Positions 44,735 through 54,215 of a DNA stretch of 64,000 nt are shown here, piece by piece. The DNA is taken from contig NZ_OU659204.1 of NCBI RefSeq assembly GCF_915403165.1, positions 1,116,001 to 1,180,000 of the forward strand, written 5' to 3'. Under the pieces are notes generated by a model, which searched no databases, was not told where the DNA came from, and worked only from the letters and a program-made list of their open reading frames with translations. Positions within the stretch are counted from its first letter, which is position 1, and each line of letters starts with the position of its first letter. The translations under genes and the position numbers were made by a program. This DNA is from Providencia alcalifaciens. GTDB taxonomy: Bacteria; Pseudomonadota; Gammaproteobacteria; Enterobacterales; Enterobacteriaceae.

Positions 44735-47392
44735 ATGACAAATAACAAGTTTGATTATAAAAAAGCAGTTCTGGGGATTCACCTTGCATTAATGGCGCTA
44801 CCCGCCATCTCTTTTTCTAGCTATGCGCACGCCAATAAATTGAGCCAGACAGCTTCACTTTCTATTCCTGCTCAACCCCTTGATTCAGCACTGCTCCAAT
44901 TTGCCCAACAAGCTAATATGGAGATTTTTATTGATAGCCAAGAGATTAATGGACTGAACAGTCAAAAAATACAAGGCAATATGTCGATTCAAAAAGGACT
45001 AGACCAGTTAATTGGCTCTAATCCTATTCTGTATCAAATTGATGGAAATCGAATCTCGATTCAACGAATTAATAAAGCAGTGGATGATAATTCAGTCATT
45101 GTGCTGGATAAAATTACGGTGACGGCTGCACCTCACCAACAAGGCGATTGGGTTTATAGCTCTCCATCATCCGTCAGTGTAATCAGTAAAAAACAAATTG
45201 AAGATAAGCCTCCAAAGCACATCGCTGATTTACTGGAGTTAACGACAGGGGTCTATTCTAGTGTGAGTCAGCAAGATCCCTCACTGTCTGTCAATATTCG
45301 TGGGATCCAAGATTATGGACGGGTCAATATGAATATTGATGGAATGCGCCAAAATTTCCAAAAAAGTGGTCATGGGCAGCGTAATGGCACCATGTATATC
45401 GATTCAGAACTTCTTTCTGGTGTTGAGATTCAAAAGGGAAATAGTAATGGAATGGGGAGCGGAGGCACATTAGGCGGCGTCGCGACATTCAACACAGTGA
45501 GTGCATCCGATTTTTTATCTAAAGATAAAACGTTTGGAGGAAAGATCCATGCAAGTACCGGAACCAACAACACCCATTTTATTGGTAGCACCGCGTTAGC
45601 GCTAGGGAATGAACATGCCGATCTTTTATTTGCAGCCAGTGAACGTCGATTAGGTGACTATAAACCTGGTGTACATGGGGATATTGGCGATATTCGGATA
45701 AACAATGACACCGGGCATTATGACCAACTGGTTCATGATCTAAAACATAGCCGTATTACGGACAGTAATTATCAAATGACGTCCTACTTGGCAAAAGCCG
45801 GTTGGAATTTTAGTGACTCCCAACGCCTACAACTCAATTACCTTGAAACCAAAGTTGCGACACCAAATGCAGGCACACTCACCAACCTATCAGGAACATG
45901 GCCATACAAATTAGGTTGGAAAAGTAGTGGGTTTAGTGATGTGACGACAAAAAACTACGCACTGGATTATAGCCAATATAGTGAAAGCCCATGGAGCTTT
46001 GAATTAAAAGGAAAAGTGTATTTCGTTGATACCAATGATGACACGCAAACCTACTCAACCAGTAAGGTTTTTAACAATGGCTATCAAATGAATACCCGTG
46101 TGAAAACGATAGGATTACAGTTAGAAAATTACTCGGAAATTGAATTTAACTATAACCATGTTTTAAAAGCACATTATGGATTAGAGGCTTTTCAGGATAA
46201 GGCCAGCAGTGATTCCACCAAGGTGTCTGCAAATGGGGTGACACCAGACGGTAAGCGTTCCTTAAGTTCACTATTTGCCACATTAACCTATGAACATGAT
46301 GATTGGCTCACTTTAGAAGGTGGGCTGCGTTATGATTATTATCAGTTAAAAGGGCAGACCAGTATGCGCTATCGAGTTTTTCCTTATACGAAAGACAACC
46401 CATGCAAAGCATCAAGCCTACGTAATTGTAAAAGTGTTGAAGTTAATCGCGTATGGGATGTGGATGATGCCCAAGGCGAATTTTCACCTAACATAAAGTT
46501 AGCGATTCGACCTAACGTCGAATGGTTGGAACTGTATTCAAGCTATGGGCGTTCTTGGCGTCCACCCGCTATCACGGAAACATTGACGTCGGGAAGTGCG
46601 CACAGCTCATCTACTCAATTTCCCAATCCTTATCTAAAACCTGAAAAATCGAATTCTTGGGAGGTTGGCGTCAATGTTAACTATCCAAATTTAGTGCTCG
46701 AAGAGGATCGTTTATTAGCCAAAGTTGCCTATTTTGATACGCGGGTTGATAACTATATCAACCTTGCGATTAACCGAACAAAACCGGGAATGGTGAGTCC
46801 GAGTATTGGTAATGCGGCGTACAGCAATAATCTTGTAGCGACTCGTTTTAGGGGCTTTGAGTACCAAGTTAATTATGATGCTGGCTTTGCTTACGCGGAT
46901 TTAACGTTCACCCACATGATCGGCAAAAATGAGTTTTGCGCTCGCCGTGCTTGGTTGGGGGGCGTTCAGACATTTACTAAAGAAAATCGCCCTGGAAATT
47001 GGTACGCAGAAGATGATGTTCAACAAAATGATCATGTGAATTGTGATGGCGCGGCAGTGTTTAGTAGTGCTGCAAATTTACCGGGTGATAGAGGCTCCTT
47101 CACATTAGGTGGTCGCGCTTTTAATCGAAAACTCGATGGTGGAATGGTTATTCGCTTTACACCGGGATTCCAAGACCATTCTGCACAAAGCAATCAGCCC
47201 TATTTGGCCGATTGGCCTAAATACACATTGGTGGATCTGTATGCGAGTTACGCGTTAACCGATGATTTAATTATTCGGGGAAATGTCGAAAACTTAACCA
47301 ATAGAGCTTATGTTGTGAGCTACGGCGAAAGTCTTTCCAATACGCTAGGGCGTGGAAGAACGATTAGCGGTGGCATTGAATATCGTTTTTAA
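44735..47392 (+). CDS. TonB-dependent heme receptor with signalling domain (HasR-like)
   Basis: The 885-residue outer-membrane receptor has a signal peptide ending YAHA, an N-terminal STN signalling domain (about 38-110, SLSIPAQPLDSALLQFAQQA), a TonB box (DKITVTAAP), a plug domain (about 135-260) and a 22-strand barrel ending in YRF. The HasR/HemR-type region SWRPPAITETL with a His in GSAHSSS and NPYLKPEKSNSWEVG is visible. Together with the sigma and anti-sigma genes it matches the start of a has operon, but no hemophore gene (hasA) or exporter genes follow. Heme uptake is likely; the exact ligand is inference. Confidence 0.75.
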   Translation: MTNNKFDYKKAVLGIHLALMALPAISFSSYAHANKLSQTASLSIPAQPLDSALLQFAQQANMEIFIDSQEINGLNSQKIQGNMSIQKGLDQLIGSNPILYQIDGNRISIQRINKAVDDNSVIVLDKITVTAAPHQQGDWVYSSPSSVSVISKKQIEDKPPKHIADLLELTTGVYSSVSQQDPSLSVNIRGIQDYGRVNMNIDGMRQNFQKSGHGQRNGTMYIDSELLSGVEIQKGNSNGMGSGGTLGGVATFNTVSASDFLSKDKTFGGKIHASTGTNNTHFIGSTALALGNEHADLLFAASERRLGDYKPGVHGDIGDIRINNDTGHYDQLVHDLKHSRITDSNYQMTSYLAKAGWNFSDSQRLQLNYLETKVATPNAGTLTNLSGTWPYKLGWKSSGFSDVTTKNYALDYSQYSESPWSFELKGKVYFVDTNDDTQTYSTSKVFNNGYQMNTRVKTIGLQLENYSEIEFNYNHVLKAHYGLEAFQDKASSDSTKVSANGVTPDGKRSLSSLFATLTYEHDDWLTLEGGLRYDYYQLKGQTSMRYRVFPYTKDNPCKASSLRNCKSVEVNRVWDVDDAQGEFSPNIKLAIRPNVEWLELYSSYGRSWRPPAITETLTSGSAHSSSTQFPNPYLKPEKSNSWEVGVNVNYPNLVLEEDRLLAKVAYFDTRVDNYINLAINRTKPGMVSPSIGNAAYSNNLVATRFRGFEYQVNYDAGFAYADLTFTHMIGKNEFCARRAWLGGVQTFTKENRPGNWYAEDDVQQNDHVNCDGAAVFSSAANLPGDRGSFTLGGRAFNRKLDGGMVIRFTPGFQDHSAQSNQPYLADWPKYTLVDLYASYALTDDLIIRGNVENLTNRAYVVSYGESLSNTLGRGRTISGGIEYRF

Positions 47393-47778
47393 TGCTGATA
47401 TCAAGGTATGGGGAATTTCTCCATACCGATTTAGGAATGATAATTTGGTGAGTATGATTGATTAAATTAAAAATTATCAGGCACTCATTGTTTTTGAACT
47501 CGCTGAAAATTAATTTATCCCGTACCTTCCTCTCCGTTATTTAACATCATTTTTTATTTTACTCTTGGTGTTTATCAGAATTTTAATAGCTCAATGTACG
47601 GTATTGATGTCATTGAAATTTGGTTCACGATAAAAGTGATCTACAACAAACAAAGTGCATTGAATTAACGTTGCTTTGACAACAACCTGACACTTAATTT
47701 CCGAAAACTTCAGAGAAATAATGAAAAATTATCCATAATAATAAGGACTTCTGAGACTCCGGTTTATAAAACGCAAAT
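47393..47778 (+). other. Intergenic region between the HasR-like gene and moaA
   Basis: A hairpin with arms GGTATGG (47405-47411) and CCATACC (47421-47427), extendable by wobble pairs, lies shortly after the receptor stop and may end its transcript. The rest shows no gene. A ModE-like box and the Moco riboswitch follow downstream. Confidence 0.45.
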
Positions 47779-47802
47779 CGTTGTATAATAAGGTATATAT
47801 CG
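47779..47802. promoter_or_regulatory. ModE-like box upstream of moaA
   Basis: CGTTGTATA (47779-47787) faces TATATATCG (47794-47802). It has the same 24-base span as the modA site at 21768 and agrees with it at 17 of 24 positions. In E. coli ModE-molybdate activates moaA from such a site. It lies about 120 bases before the riboswitch, consistent with activator binding. Confidence 0.65.
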
Positions 47803-47917
47803 TATTCGAGTTCGCTTTTTACTTTGCAATAGGCTAAAATCCTTACAGAAAATAAGTGAACCTAGTGACTATGATGTTTTTAACTATTTAAATTCAATTT
47901 AGTTACCAGGCTCCTGT

Positions 47918-48036
47918 AAAACTCCTAGCCTTTGCATCTAAGTTCAGTGACTGAATATGATGTCTTGGCCGTGACCTCAGAGTCACCAGGGTGCGAGATA
48001 GAAATGTCTGCATCTCCCGTATTTGGAAAGGTGTGA
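47918..48036 (+). ncRNA. Moco riboswitch in the moaA leader
   Basis: The leader matches the E. coli moaA Moco RNA motif in several conserved blocks: ACTCCTAGCCTTTGCATCT, CTTGGCCGTGAC, GTCACCAGGGTGCGAG, AGAAATG and CTCCCGTATTTGGAAAGGTG. Hairpins are visible: TTCAG/CTGAA (47943-47955), GTGAC/GTCAC (47971-47986) and GAGAT/ATCTC (47995-48016). The 3' end covers the moaA ribosome binding site, which suits translational control by molybdenum cofactor. Exact limits are approximate. Confidence 0.88.
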
Positions 48037-48038
48037 AT

Positions 48039-49019
48039 ATGCAGCAACTTGTCGATCAATTTGACCGAAAATTTTACTATCTTCGTTTATCTATCACTGA
48101 TGTTTGCAACTTCCGTTGCACATATTGCCTACCTGATGGTTACAAACCAAGTGGCCGCCATGAATTTCTGACGCTTGATGAAATCCGTCGAGTGAGCCGC
48201 GCTTTTGCTGAGTTAGGGACTGAAAAAGTCCGTATCACTGGCGGTGAGCCAACCATGCGTAAAGACTTCACCGATATCATCGCGGCTATCAAAGAAAATA
48301 ACTCCATCAAAAAAATCGCCGTAACAACCAATGGTTATCGGATGGCGCGTGATGTGCAAGCATGGCGTGATGCGGGTTTGAATGCCGTGAACGTGAGTGT
48401 GGATAGCCTTGATCCTCGCCAATTTGCCGCGATCACAGGGCAAGACAAATTTTTCCAAGTCATGAAAGGGATCGATGCTGCATTTGATGCTGGCTTCGAA
48501 AAAGTTAAAGTCAACGCGGTCTTGATGAAAAACGTCAATGATATCGCCCTCAAATCTTTCCTCAATTGGATCAAACATCGTCCAATTCAACTGCGTTTTA
48601 TTGAACTCATGGAAACAGGGGAAGGCAGTAACCTATTCCAGCGTTACCATGTGTCTGGTGAAACCGTTCGTGATCGCCTCATTGCAGAAGGCTGGTATAT
48701 GCAGCCACGTTCTCGTAGCGATGGTCCAGCTCAAGTCTTTAGTCACCCTGATTACCAAGGGGAAATTGGGTTGATCATGCCGTATGAGAAGGACTTTTGC
48801 CAAAGCTGCAACCGTCTCAGAGTGTCTTCTTTAGGTAATCTGCATTTGTGTTTATTTGGTGAAAATGGCATTCCACTGCGTGATTTACTGGGTGATGAAA
48901 ATCAGAATGAAGCCCTAAAAGCACGTATCCAAAGTGGCTTAATGTCTAAGCGCGAAACCCATTTCCTTCACCAAGGCGACAGCGGGATCACCCCGAATCT
49001 TTCCGTTATCGGCGGTTAA
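48039..49019 (+). CDS. moaA: GTP 3',8-cyclase MoaA
   Basis: Radical SAM enzyme that starts molybdopterin synthesis from GTP. The start at 48039 (GGAAAGG upstream) gives 326 residues; the longer frame from 47991 runs through the riboswitch and is rejected. The N-terminal cluster motif CNFRCTYC has Cys23, Cys27 and Cys30. A second C-terminal cluster is in [19 protein letters not shown], and the essential Gly-Gly end is present (SVIGG). Confidence 0.96.
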   Translation: MQQLVDQFDRKFYYLRLSITDVCNFRCTYCLPDGYKPSGRHEFLTLDEIRRVSRAFAELGTEKVRITGGEPTMRKDFTDIIAAIKENNSIKKIAVTTNGYRMARDVQAWRDAGLNAVNVSVDSLDPRQFAAITGQDKFFQVMKGIDAAFDAGFEKVKVNAVLMKNVNDIALKSFLNWIKHRPIQLRFIELMETGEGSNLFQRYHVSGETVRDRLIAEGWYMQPRSRSDGPAQVFSHPDYQGEIGLIMPYEKDFCQSCNRLRVSSLGNLHLCLFGENGIPLRDLLGDENQNEALKARIQSGLMSKRETHFLHQGDSGITPNLSVIGG

Positions 49020-49045
49020 TAACTTTTTGATTTTCAGGAGTAATT

Positions 49046-49525
49046 ATGTCCCAACTGACCCACCTCAATGCGTCGGGCGAGGCGCACATGGTTGATGTAT
49101 CAGCCAAAGTGGAAACGGTCCGTGAAGCACGCGCAGAAGCGTTTGTGACGATGGACCCAGAAACCTTAGCCATGATCGTGGATGGCAGTCACCATAAAGG
49201 GGATGTCTTTGCGACAGCTCGTATTGCAGGGATCCAGGCGGCAAAAAATACGTGGCAGTTGATCCCGCTGTGCCATCCTTTGCTACTGACCAAAGTGGAA
49301 GTCACCCTTGAAGCTGAGCAAGCCCATAACCGTGTGCGCATCGAAACTTGTTGCCGACTGACTGGGAAAACGGGCGTCGAGATGGAAGCGTTAACGGCGG
49401 CCTCTGTTGCGGCATTAACTATCTACGATATGTGCAAAGCGGTACAAAAAGATATGGTTATTGGTCCTGTGCGTTTATTAGAAAAAACGGGTGGAAAATC
49501 CGGTCATTTTAAGGTGGAAGCATGA
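49046..49525 (+). CDS. moaC: Cyclic pyranopterin monophosphate synthase MoaC
   Basis: Converts the MoaA product to cyclic pyranopterin monophosphate. The 159-residue product has [15 protein letters not shown] and the conserved [27 protein letters not shown] helix (here [16 protein letters not shown]). CAGGAG precedes the ATG. It follows moaA directly; moaB, which lies between them in E. coli, is absent. It overlaps moaD by four bases. Confidence 0.96.
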   Translation: MSQLTHLNASGEAHMVDVSAKVETVREARAEAFVTMDPETLAMIVDGSHHKGDVFATARIAGIQAAKNTWQLIPLCHPLLLTKVEVTLEAEQAHNRVRIETCCRLTGKTGVEMEALTAASVAALTIYDMCKAVQKDMVIGPVRLLEKTGGKSGHFKVEA

Positions 49526-49767
49526 TCACAGTCCTCTTTTTTGCTCAAGTTCGTGAATTAGTTGGCACTGACCGTTTAGAGTTAGCGGCACAGTACCCAA
49601 CGGTAGGATCTCTGCGCGAGGCATTAACTCAAAAAGGTGATCGTTGGGCATTGGCTTTGGAAGATGGAAAATTATTAGCTGCGGTTAATCAATCGTTTGT
49701 TTCTGCTGATCATCCCCTGAATGCAGGTGATGAAGTGGCTTTTTTCCCACCAGTCACTGGGGGATGA
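49522..49767 (+). CDS. moaD: Molybdopterin synthase sulfur carrier subunit MoaD
   Basis: Small ubiquitin-like subunit whose C-terminal glycine is thiocarboxylated and delivers sulfur to make molybdopterin. It has 81 residues and ends FFPPVTGG, with the required Gly-Gly. The start overlaps the moaC stop, and its own stop overlaps the moaE start (ATGA), indicating coupled translation. Confidence 0.96.
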   Translation: MITVLFFAQVRELVGTDRLELAAQYPTVGSLREALTQKGDRWALALEDGKLLAAVNQSFVSADHPLNAGDEVAFFPPVTGG

Positions 49768-50222
49768 TCATGGACAATACCCATATTGCGGTACAAACTG
49801 AGAATTTTAGTGTTGGCGAGCAGTATGCGTGGCTTGCTGAATGTGACAGTGATGGTGCCGTGGTGACATTCACAGGTAAAGTTCGTAATCATAATTTGGG
49901 GGACAGCGTAGCGGCACTGACTCTTGAACACTATCCCGGAATGACGGAAAAAGCCTTAGCGGACATTGTGATGCAATCTCGTGAACGCTGGCCACTGCAA
50001 CGCGTGAGTGTGGTCCACCGTATCGGTACTTTACAACCCGGTGAAGAGATTGTATTTGTGGGTGTGACCAGTGCACATCGTAATGCTGCATTTCAAGCAG
50101 CTGAATTTATAATGGATTACCTGAAAACCAAAGCACCATTCTGGAAAAAAGAGTCTCTCCCTGATAATGAACGCTGGGTGGAAGCCAAAGAGAGTGATGA
50201 AGCTTCTGCAAACCGTTGGTAG
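49764..50222 (+). CDS. moaE: Molybdopterin synthase catalytic subunit MoaE
   Basis: Large subunit of molybdopterin synthase, partner of MoaD. The 152-residue product shows GAVVTFTGKVRNHNLGD, LEHYPGM, VVHRIGTLQPGEEIVFVGV and the lysine-rich active-site segment DYLKTKAPFWKKE. An ATG two codons downstream (49770) is an alternative start. Last gene of the moa operon here. Confidence 0.96.
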   Translation: MIMDNTHIAVQTENFSVGEQYAWLAECDSDGAVVTFTGKVRNHNLGDSVAALTLEHYPGMTEKALADIVMQSRERWPLQRVSVVHRIGTLQPGEEIVFVGVTSAHRNAAFQAAEFIMDYLKTKAPFWKKESLPDNERWVEAKESDEASANRW

Positions 50223-50375
50223 TCTTAAATTGTTAAGCAGAAAATGCGAATAAGCCGAATGGTAATGTCAAAATATTGTGATAAACTTTGGAACAAATTT
50301 GTCCGATCACAGTAAGGATTACTCTGTTGGTGGTTTTGCTGGGTCGATTTTTCTTAAAATGGAAGGGTAACCATC

Positions 50376-51083
50376 ATGGGTCAATTTGATCAACGTAATG
50401 ATTCTCTTGTCCAGAATGCCAGCACTGGCGTTCAGGCATTTATGTCACAAGTCTACGGTTGGATGACCGTCGGATTATTGCTGACGGCTTTTGTTGCTTG
50501 GTATTCTTTAAGCAGCGGTTTATTTGTCACTATCGCAACCAATAAAGTATTATTTTTCGGAATGATCATTGCTGAACTTGGTTTAGTTATGGGTCTGTCA
50601 TTCTTACTGCCGAAAATGAGCGGTGCCATTGCAACGGGTATGTTTATGCTGTACGCGTTGTTAACGGGCTTAACCATCTCCGTGATCCTCGCGGTTTATA
50701 CTGGTGAGTCTGTTGTTGGAACATTCATCATTACTGCAGTGATGTTCGGTGCTCTAAGTTTCTACGGTTACACGACTAAGCGTAGCTTAACAGGGATGGG
50801 TAACTTCCTGTTTATGGCGCTGATTGGTCTGGTTGTCGCTTCTCTGGTTAACATCTGGCTGCAAAGTTCCATGATGTACTGGGTGATCACTTACGGTGGT
50901 GTGTTACTGTTCGCTGCATTAACCGCATATGACACTCAAAAGCTGAAAGAAATGGGTGAGCAAATCAACCAAGATGACAGAGAAAATATGCGTAAATACT
51001 CCATTATGGGTGCATTATCTCTGTATTTAGACTTCATCAACCTGTTCCTGATGTTACTGCGTATTTTCGGTGATCGCCGTTAA
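50376..51083 (+). CDS. ybhL: BAX inhibitor-1/YccA family membrane protein YbhL
   Basis: Seven-helix inner-membrane protein of the BI-1 (TMBIM) family, implicated in calcium leak in bacterial homologues; the physiological role is open. The 235-residue product has AQVYGWMTVGLLLTAF-like QVYGWMTVGLLLTAFVAWY and the family ending YLDFINLFLMLLRIFGDRR. It lies after moaE as in E. coli. A 153-base gap before it probably holds its own promoter. Confidence 0.94.
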   Translation: MGQFDQRNDSLVQNASTGVQAFMSQVYGWMTVGLLLTAFVAWYSLSSGLFVTIATNKVLFFGMIIAELGLVMGLSFLLPKMSGAIATGMFMLYALLTGLTISVILAVYTGESVVGTFIITAVMFGALSFYGYTTKRSLTGMGNFLFMALIGLVVASLVNIWLQSSMMYWVITYGGVLLFAALTAYDTQKLKEMGEQINQDDRENMRKYSIMGALSLYLDFINLFLMLLRIFGDRR

Positions 51084-51134
51084 TTGTTGATTAAATAGGC
51101 GGAATACATCCGTATTATGCCGTTTTTTCTACCT

Positions 51135-51167
51135 AAATCCCTCGTTTATACACGAGGGATTTTTATT
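51135..51167 (+). terminator. Terminator after ybhL
   Basis: AAATCCCTCGT (51135-51145) and ACGAGGGATTT (51152-51162) form a perfect 11-bp stem with a 6-base loop and a T tail. Confidence 0.88.
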
Positions 51168-51275
51168 TTATATTTCCCTTATTTTTCATCAACTTTCAAA
51201 TAAATCCCTTCAAATTAGCAAGTCCTAATCTTCATCAGATATTTATGTTTTGGGTTTAATTCAAATTATTTTCGC

Positions 51276-51294
51276 TTTTGACAAATGTCATAGG
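51276..51294. promoter_or_regulatory. 19-bp shared element, copy 1 (receptor promoter)
   Basis: TTTTGACAAATGTCATAGG occurs here 74 bases before the TonB receptor start and again, identical, at 54157-54175 over the start codon of the Crp/Fnr-type regulator gene. Its core TTGAC-N4-GTCAT has the geometry of a Crp/Fnr-family site. Confidence 0.7.
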
Positions 51295-51331
51295 GAAATG
51301 GTTTTTTTTCTACTATTTTATGCCTCTAAAT

Positions 51332-51350
51332 GAAAATGATAACCATTACT
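51332..51350. promoter_or_regulatory. Fur box before the second TonB receptor
   Basis: GAAAATGATAACCATTACT matches the 19-bp Fur consensus at 15 positions. It lies 17 bases before the receptor ATG. Confidence 0.65.
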
Positions 51351-51367
51351 ATTATTGGGGTAAATAT

Positions 51368-53416
51368 ATGTCTTATCCACTAAAACAGCATAAATTAGCG
51401 CATTGTACTGCTCTGATTTTTGGGTTGAGCTCGTTGACTTTCTCTATAGCTGCACCAGCAGAACGAGATACGCTGATTGTGACCTCGTCAATGGGACACA
51501 GCCGTTTAACGCCCACTGAGCAGCAGGAAAAAGAAAAACTTGAGAAAGTGGCAGGGGGAACCAATTTAGTTGTGATCGAAAAAGATACACGCCTTGCTAC
51601 ATTACAAGATGCATTGGATTACCAACCCGGATTGGTGATCCAAAACTTTTTTGGTGGTATTGACCAACCTCGACTAAATATTCGTGGCTCAGGGGTACAA
51701 AGTGCGCCATTAGCTCGAGGCGTTTTATTGTTACAAGATGGCCTACCTGCAACAGATGCCGATGGTAGCTTCCATATCAGTACATTGGAAATGCGTGATG
51801 CACGGATGGTGAGTGTGCGTCGTGGGGCAAATAGCTTAAATCCGCAAAGTAATAGCCTTGGTGGCGAGCTGGATGTTTTGTCCTATACAGGACGAAATGA
51901 GCAGGGACGGCTGCGCTATGAGTATGGATCTTATGGGCGAGAAGGGCTACAAACTGCATTTGGTGGTGTGTCTGATGACGGATCACTTGATGCGCGGGTG
52001 AATTTTACTTATGACCACTTTGATGGCTACCGTAAACATTCTGCATCTCAACGAAAAACATTACGTAGCAATTTTGGCTATGTCACAGATAATTTTGAAA
52101 ACCGCACGTGGTTAAATTGGACGGATTTACGTTTTGATGTTGCAGGTCCTGTTTCTGAAGAGGTACTGAACAATAACCCAACAGATGTTTACCCGATGGT
52201 TTGGCTGCGCGATCCACATCGTAATGTAGAGCAGTTTCGAGTCGCTAACCGGTCTGACTGGCAAATTGGTAATCAAGCAATTGGCGCGGGGGTATGGCAC
52301 ATCCGTACACATGATAACTTTACAACGCCAGCATACTACCGTTTTAGCCAGAGCCACAGTGAAGGATTGCAGCTCACTTATAATATAGAAACTGAGCCTG
52401 TGACTTATCGCACTGCATTAGCGTGGGATCAAATGACGCTACAAACTGATTTAATGCAAAACCGCAAAGGGACACCAGCAGATAAGAAAAAAATAGGTAA
52501 GTATGATGGGCACGCTGAAAATATGTATGGCAGCGTGGGAGTTGATTTACATGTTACACCAACGGTAACTGTCAATTTTGATGTGAAAGCGACTCATGCT
52601 CGCCGTGATGTAGAAAAACGCCAAAGTGCCATATCATTAGACCAAAGTTGGACATTTTTGACCCCAAAAGCTGGTATTGTTTGGCGTCCAACGGAAAGCC
52701 AGCGCTATTTTGCTAATATCAGTGCGAGTGAGGAACCCGCCACATTTTGGGAAATTATTAATTCCAGCGATGGCAAGTTGACTAAGTTGTCACCACAAAA
52801 GTCCATTACTTATGAAATTGGTGGTGAAGGCGATGTGACCGAGGGATTGAAATGGAATCTTGCGCTATATCGTAGCCAAATTAAAGATGAATACATTACA
52901 ACCTATGATAGTGCTGGCACTGTTGTTGGTGTGTTCAACTATGCGGCTAAAACCCGCCATCAAGGATTTGAAGCTGGGCTTACAGGGCGAATTGGTGCAG
53001 GTCCTGGGGATATTAACTACCGTGCATCTTGGACTTACAATGACTTCCGCTTTATGGGCGGAGAATATAAGGGAAACTACATCGCGGGTATTCCTCGTAA
53101 TATTGTGGCCGCCGAAGTGTTATATGAGCTAGGTGATTGGAGTTTCGGTCCTAATATTCATTGGGCACCAACAGATATGGCTGTTGATCACCAAAACAAC
53201 CTCGATATTCAAAAACGAAAACATTATGCAGTTTTAGGGGTAAAAGGCAGCTATAAACCCACGGAACAATGGTCAGTTTACGTATCAATGGATAACTTAA
53301 CGGATGAACGTTATGCAACGACATCGGTGGCTAATCAAACCGTGACAGCCAAGGACAGTACATTATTCCCAGGTATGGGCTTTAATGTTAACGGCGGCGT
53401 TACTTTCAATTTCTAA
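51368..53416 (+). CDS. TonB-dependent receptor (metallophore/siderophore type, ligand unknown)
   Basis: Outer-membrane receptor of 682 residues from ATG 51368, with a signal peptide ending SIAAPA, a TonB box (DTLIVTSS), a plug with VAGGTNLV, RLATLQDALDYQPGL and LNIRGSGVQSAPLARGVLLL, and a barrel ending FNF. It has no STN signalling domain, unlike the receptor at 44735. It is convergent with the Crp/Fnr-type regulator and is followed by a FecBCD importer. Iron or another metal complex is the likely cargo; the ligand cannot be told from sequence. The frame is open from TTG 51278. Confidence 0.85.
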   Translation: MSYPLKQHKLAHCTALIFGLSSLTFSIAAPAERDTLIVTSSMGHSRLTPTEQQEKEKLEKVAGGTNLVVIEKDTRLATLQDALDYQPGLVIQNFFGGIDQPRLNIRGSGVQSAPLARGVLLLQDGLPATDADGSFHISTLEMRDARMVSVRRGANSLNPQSNSLGGELDVLSYTGRNEQGRLRYEYGSYGREGLQTAFGGVSDDGSLDARVNFTYDHFDGYRKHSASQRKTLRSNFGYVTDNFENRTWLNWTDLRFDVAGPVSEEVLNNNPTDVYPMVWLRDPHRNVEQFRVANRSDWQIGNQAIGAGVWHIRTHDNFTTPAYYRFSQSHSEGLQLTYNIETEPVTYRTALAWDQMTLQTDLMQNRKGTPADKKKIGKYDGHAENMYGSVGVDLHVTPTVTVNFDVKATHARRDVEKRQSAISLDQSWTFLTPKAGIVWRPTESQRYFANISASEEPATFWEIINSSDGKLTKLSPQKSITYEIGGEGDVTEGLKWNLALYRSQIKDEYITTYDSAGTVVGVFNYAAKTRHQGFEAGLTGRIGAGPGDINYRASWTYNDFRFMGGEYKGNYIAGIPRNIVAAEVLYELGDWSFGPNIHWAPTDMAVDHQNNLDIQKRKHYAVLGVKGSYKPTEQWSVYVSMDNLTDERYATTSVANQTVTAKDSTLFPGMGFNVNGGVTFNF

Positions 53417-53423
53417 CTGATAA

Positions 53424-53453
53424 TTAGCGCATTATATTGAAATAATGCGCTAA
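53424..53453. terminator. Bidirectional terminator between receptor and regulator
   Basis: TTAGCGCATTAT (53424-53435) and ATAATGCGCTAA (53442-53453) form a perfect 12-bp stem with a 6-base loop between two convergent genes. Confidence 0.75.
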
Positions 53454-53455
53454 CC

Positions 53456-54172
53456 TTAAAAGGGGCGCTGGGCAGAAATAGACAGTTGAGTGAGGTAATT
53501 TTCGTTATTAATTCGTACTATGTCTTTTTCGATATCAATAAATCCTTTTTGACGCCAGCCGGAGACTAATCGACTCAAGGTTTCATAACGCATACCCAAT
53601 TTTGCTGCTAGCTGCCCTCGAGATAACGGTAAAATAATATTCGGCGTTAATTGCTTGTTTTTTAAATCAAGAATGTAAGCCGCAAGCCGTTGTTCTGCTG
53701 AGCTCGATGTAAGCCAATCAATATGGTTAATGTTTTCATACAATTTAGTACTAAACCGCATGAGTAATTTTTCCATAATCTGTGGGCAAGCATGGCAAAG
53801 CCGCAAAATATCTCGTTTATCCAGTAGAAGTGAGTCCCCGTCTGTTTTTGTGCGTAAACTCATTGGATAACGGTTATGTGGCATAAAAACGGCGGCAATT
53901 GCTACAATTTCCCCTTCTGTAAATAACCCAAAGATTTTCTCCTCACCTAAATAAGTGTGTCGATACACTTCCATCTGCCCATTGATAATTAAAGGGCAAT
54001 ATTTAAAAACATCACCTTCATAGTTCACAATTTCGCCACTTTTAAATTGAATATAGCCACAATTTTCAAGTAATAACGCTAATTTTTGCTCTTCAATATC
54101 AGAAAATAACGGACATTTTATAAGCGCTTCGATCGATTGAGTGTAGGGAAAAGCATTTTTGACAAATGTCAT
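53456..54172 (-). CDS. Crp/Fnr family transcriptional regulator
   Basis: The 238-residue product has a cyclic-nucleotide-binding-like sensor domain (about 20-135, IQFKSGEIVNYEGDVFKYCPLIINGQMEVY) and a winged helix (about 160-225) with recognition helix LPLSRGQLAAKLGMRYETLSRLVSGW. It lacks the spaced N-terminal cysteines of Fnr, so it is probably not an Fe-S oxygen sensor. It lies between the receptor and the importer, on the opposite strand. The 19-bp element shared with the receptor promoter overlaps its start codon, which suggests autoregulation. Confidence 0.88.
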   Translation of the reverse strand: MTFVKNAFPYTQSIEALIKCPLFSDIEEQKLALLLENCGYIQFKSGEIVNYEGDVFKYCPLIINGQMEVYRHTYLGEEKIFGLFTEGEIVAIAAVFMPHNRYPMSLRTKTDGDSLLLDKRDILRLCHACPQIMEKLLMRFSTKLYENINHIDWLTSSSAEQRLAAYILDLKNKQLTPNIILPLSRGQLAAKLGMRYETLSRLVSGWRQKGFIDIEKDIVRINNENYLTQLSISAQRPF

Positions 54173-54175
54173 AGG
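54157..54175. promoter_or_regulatory. 19-bp shared element, copy 2 (over the regulator start codon)
   Basis: Identical to 51276-51294. On the minus strand the element contains the regulator start codon. Protein bound here would block translation-proximal transcription of the regulator gene. Confidence 0.65.
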
Positions 54176-54215
54176 TCATCCTCTTCGGGCACCTTAGAAT
54201 AGCTTGAGTATAAAT

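Noticed and set aside
47991..48038. Upstream extension of moaA by 16 codons
   Set aside because: These codons lie in the Moco riboswitch; the family start and the ribosome binding site point to 48039.
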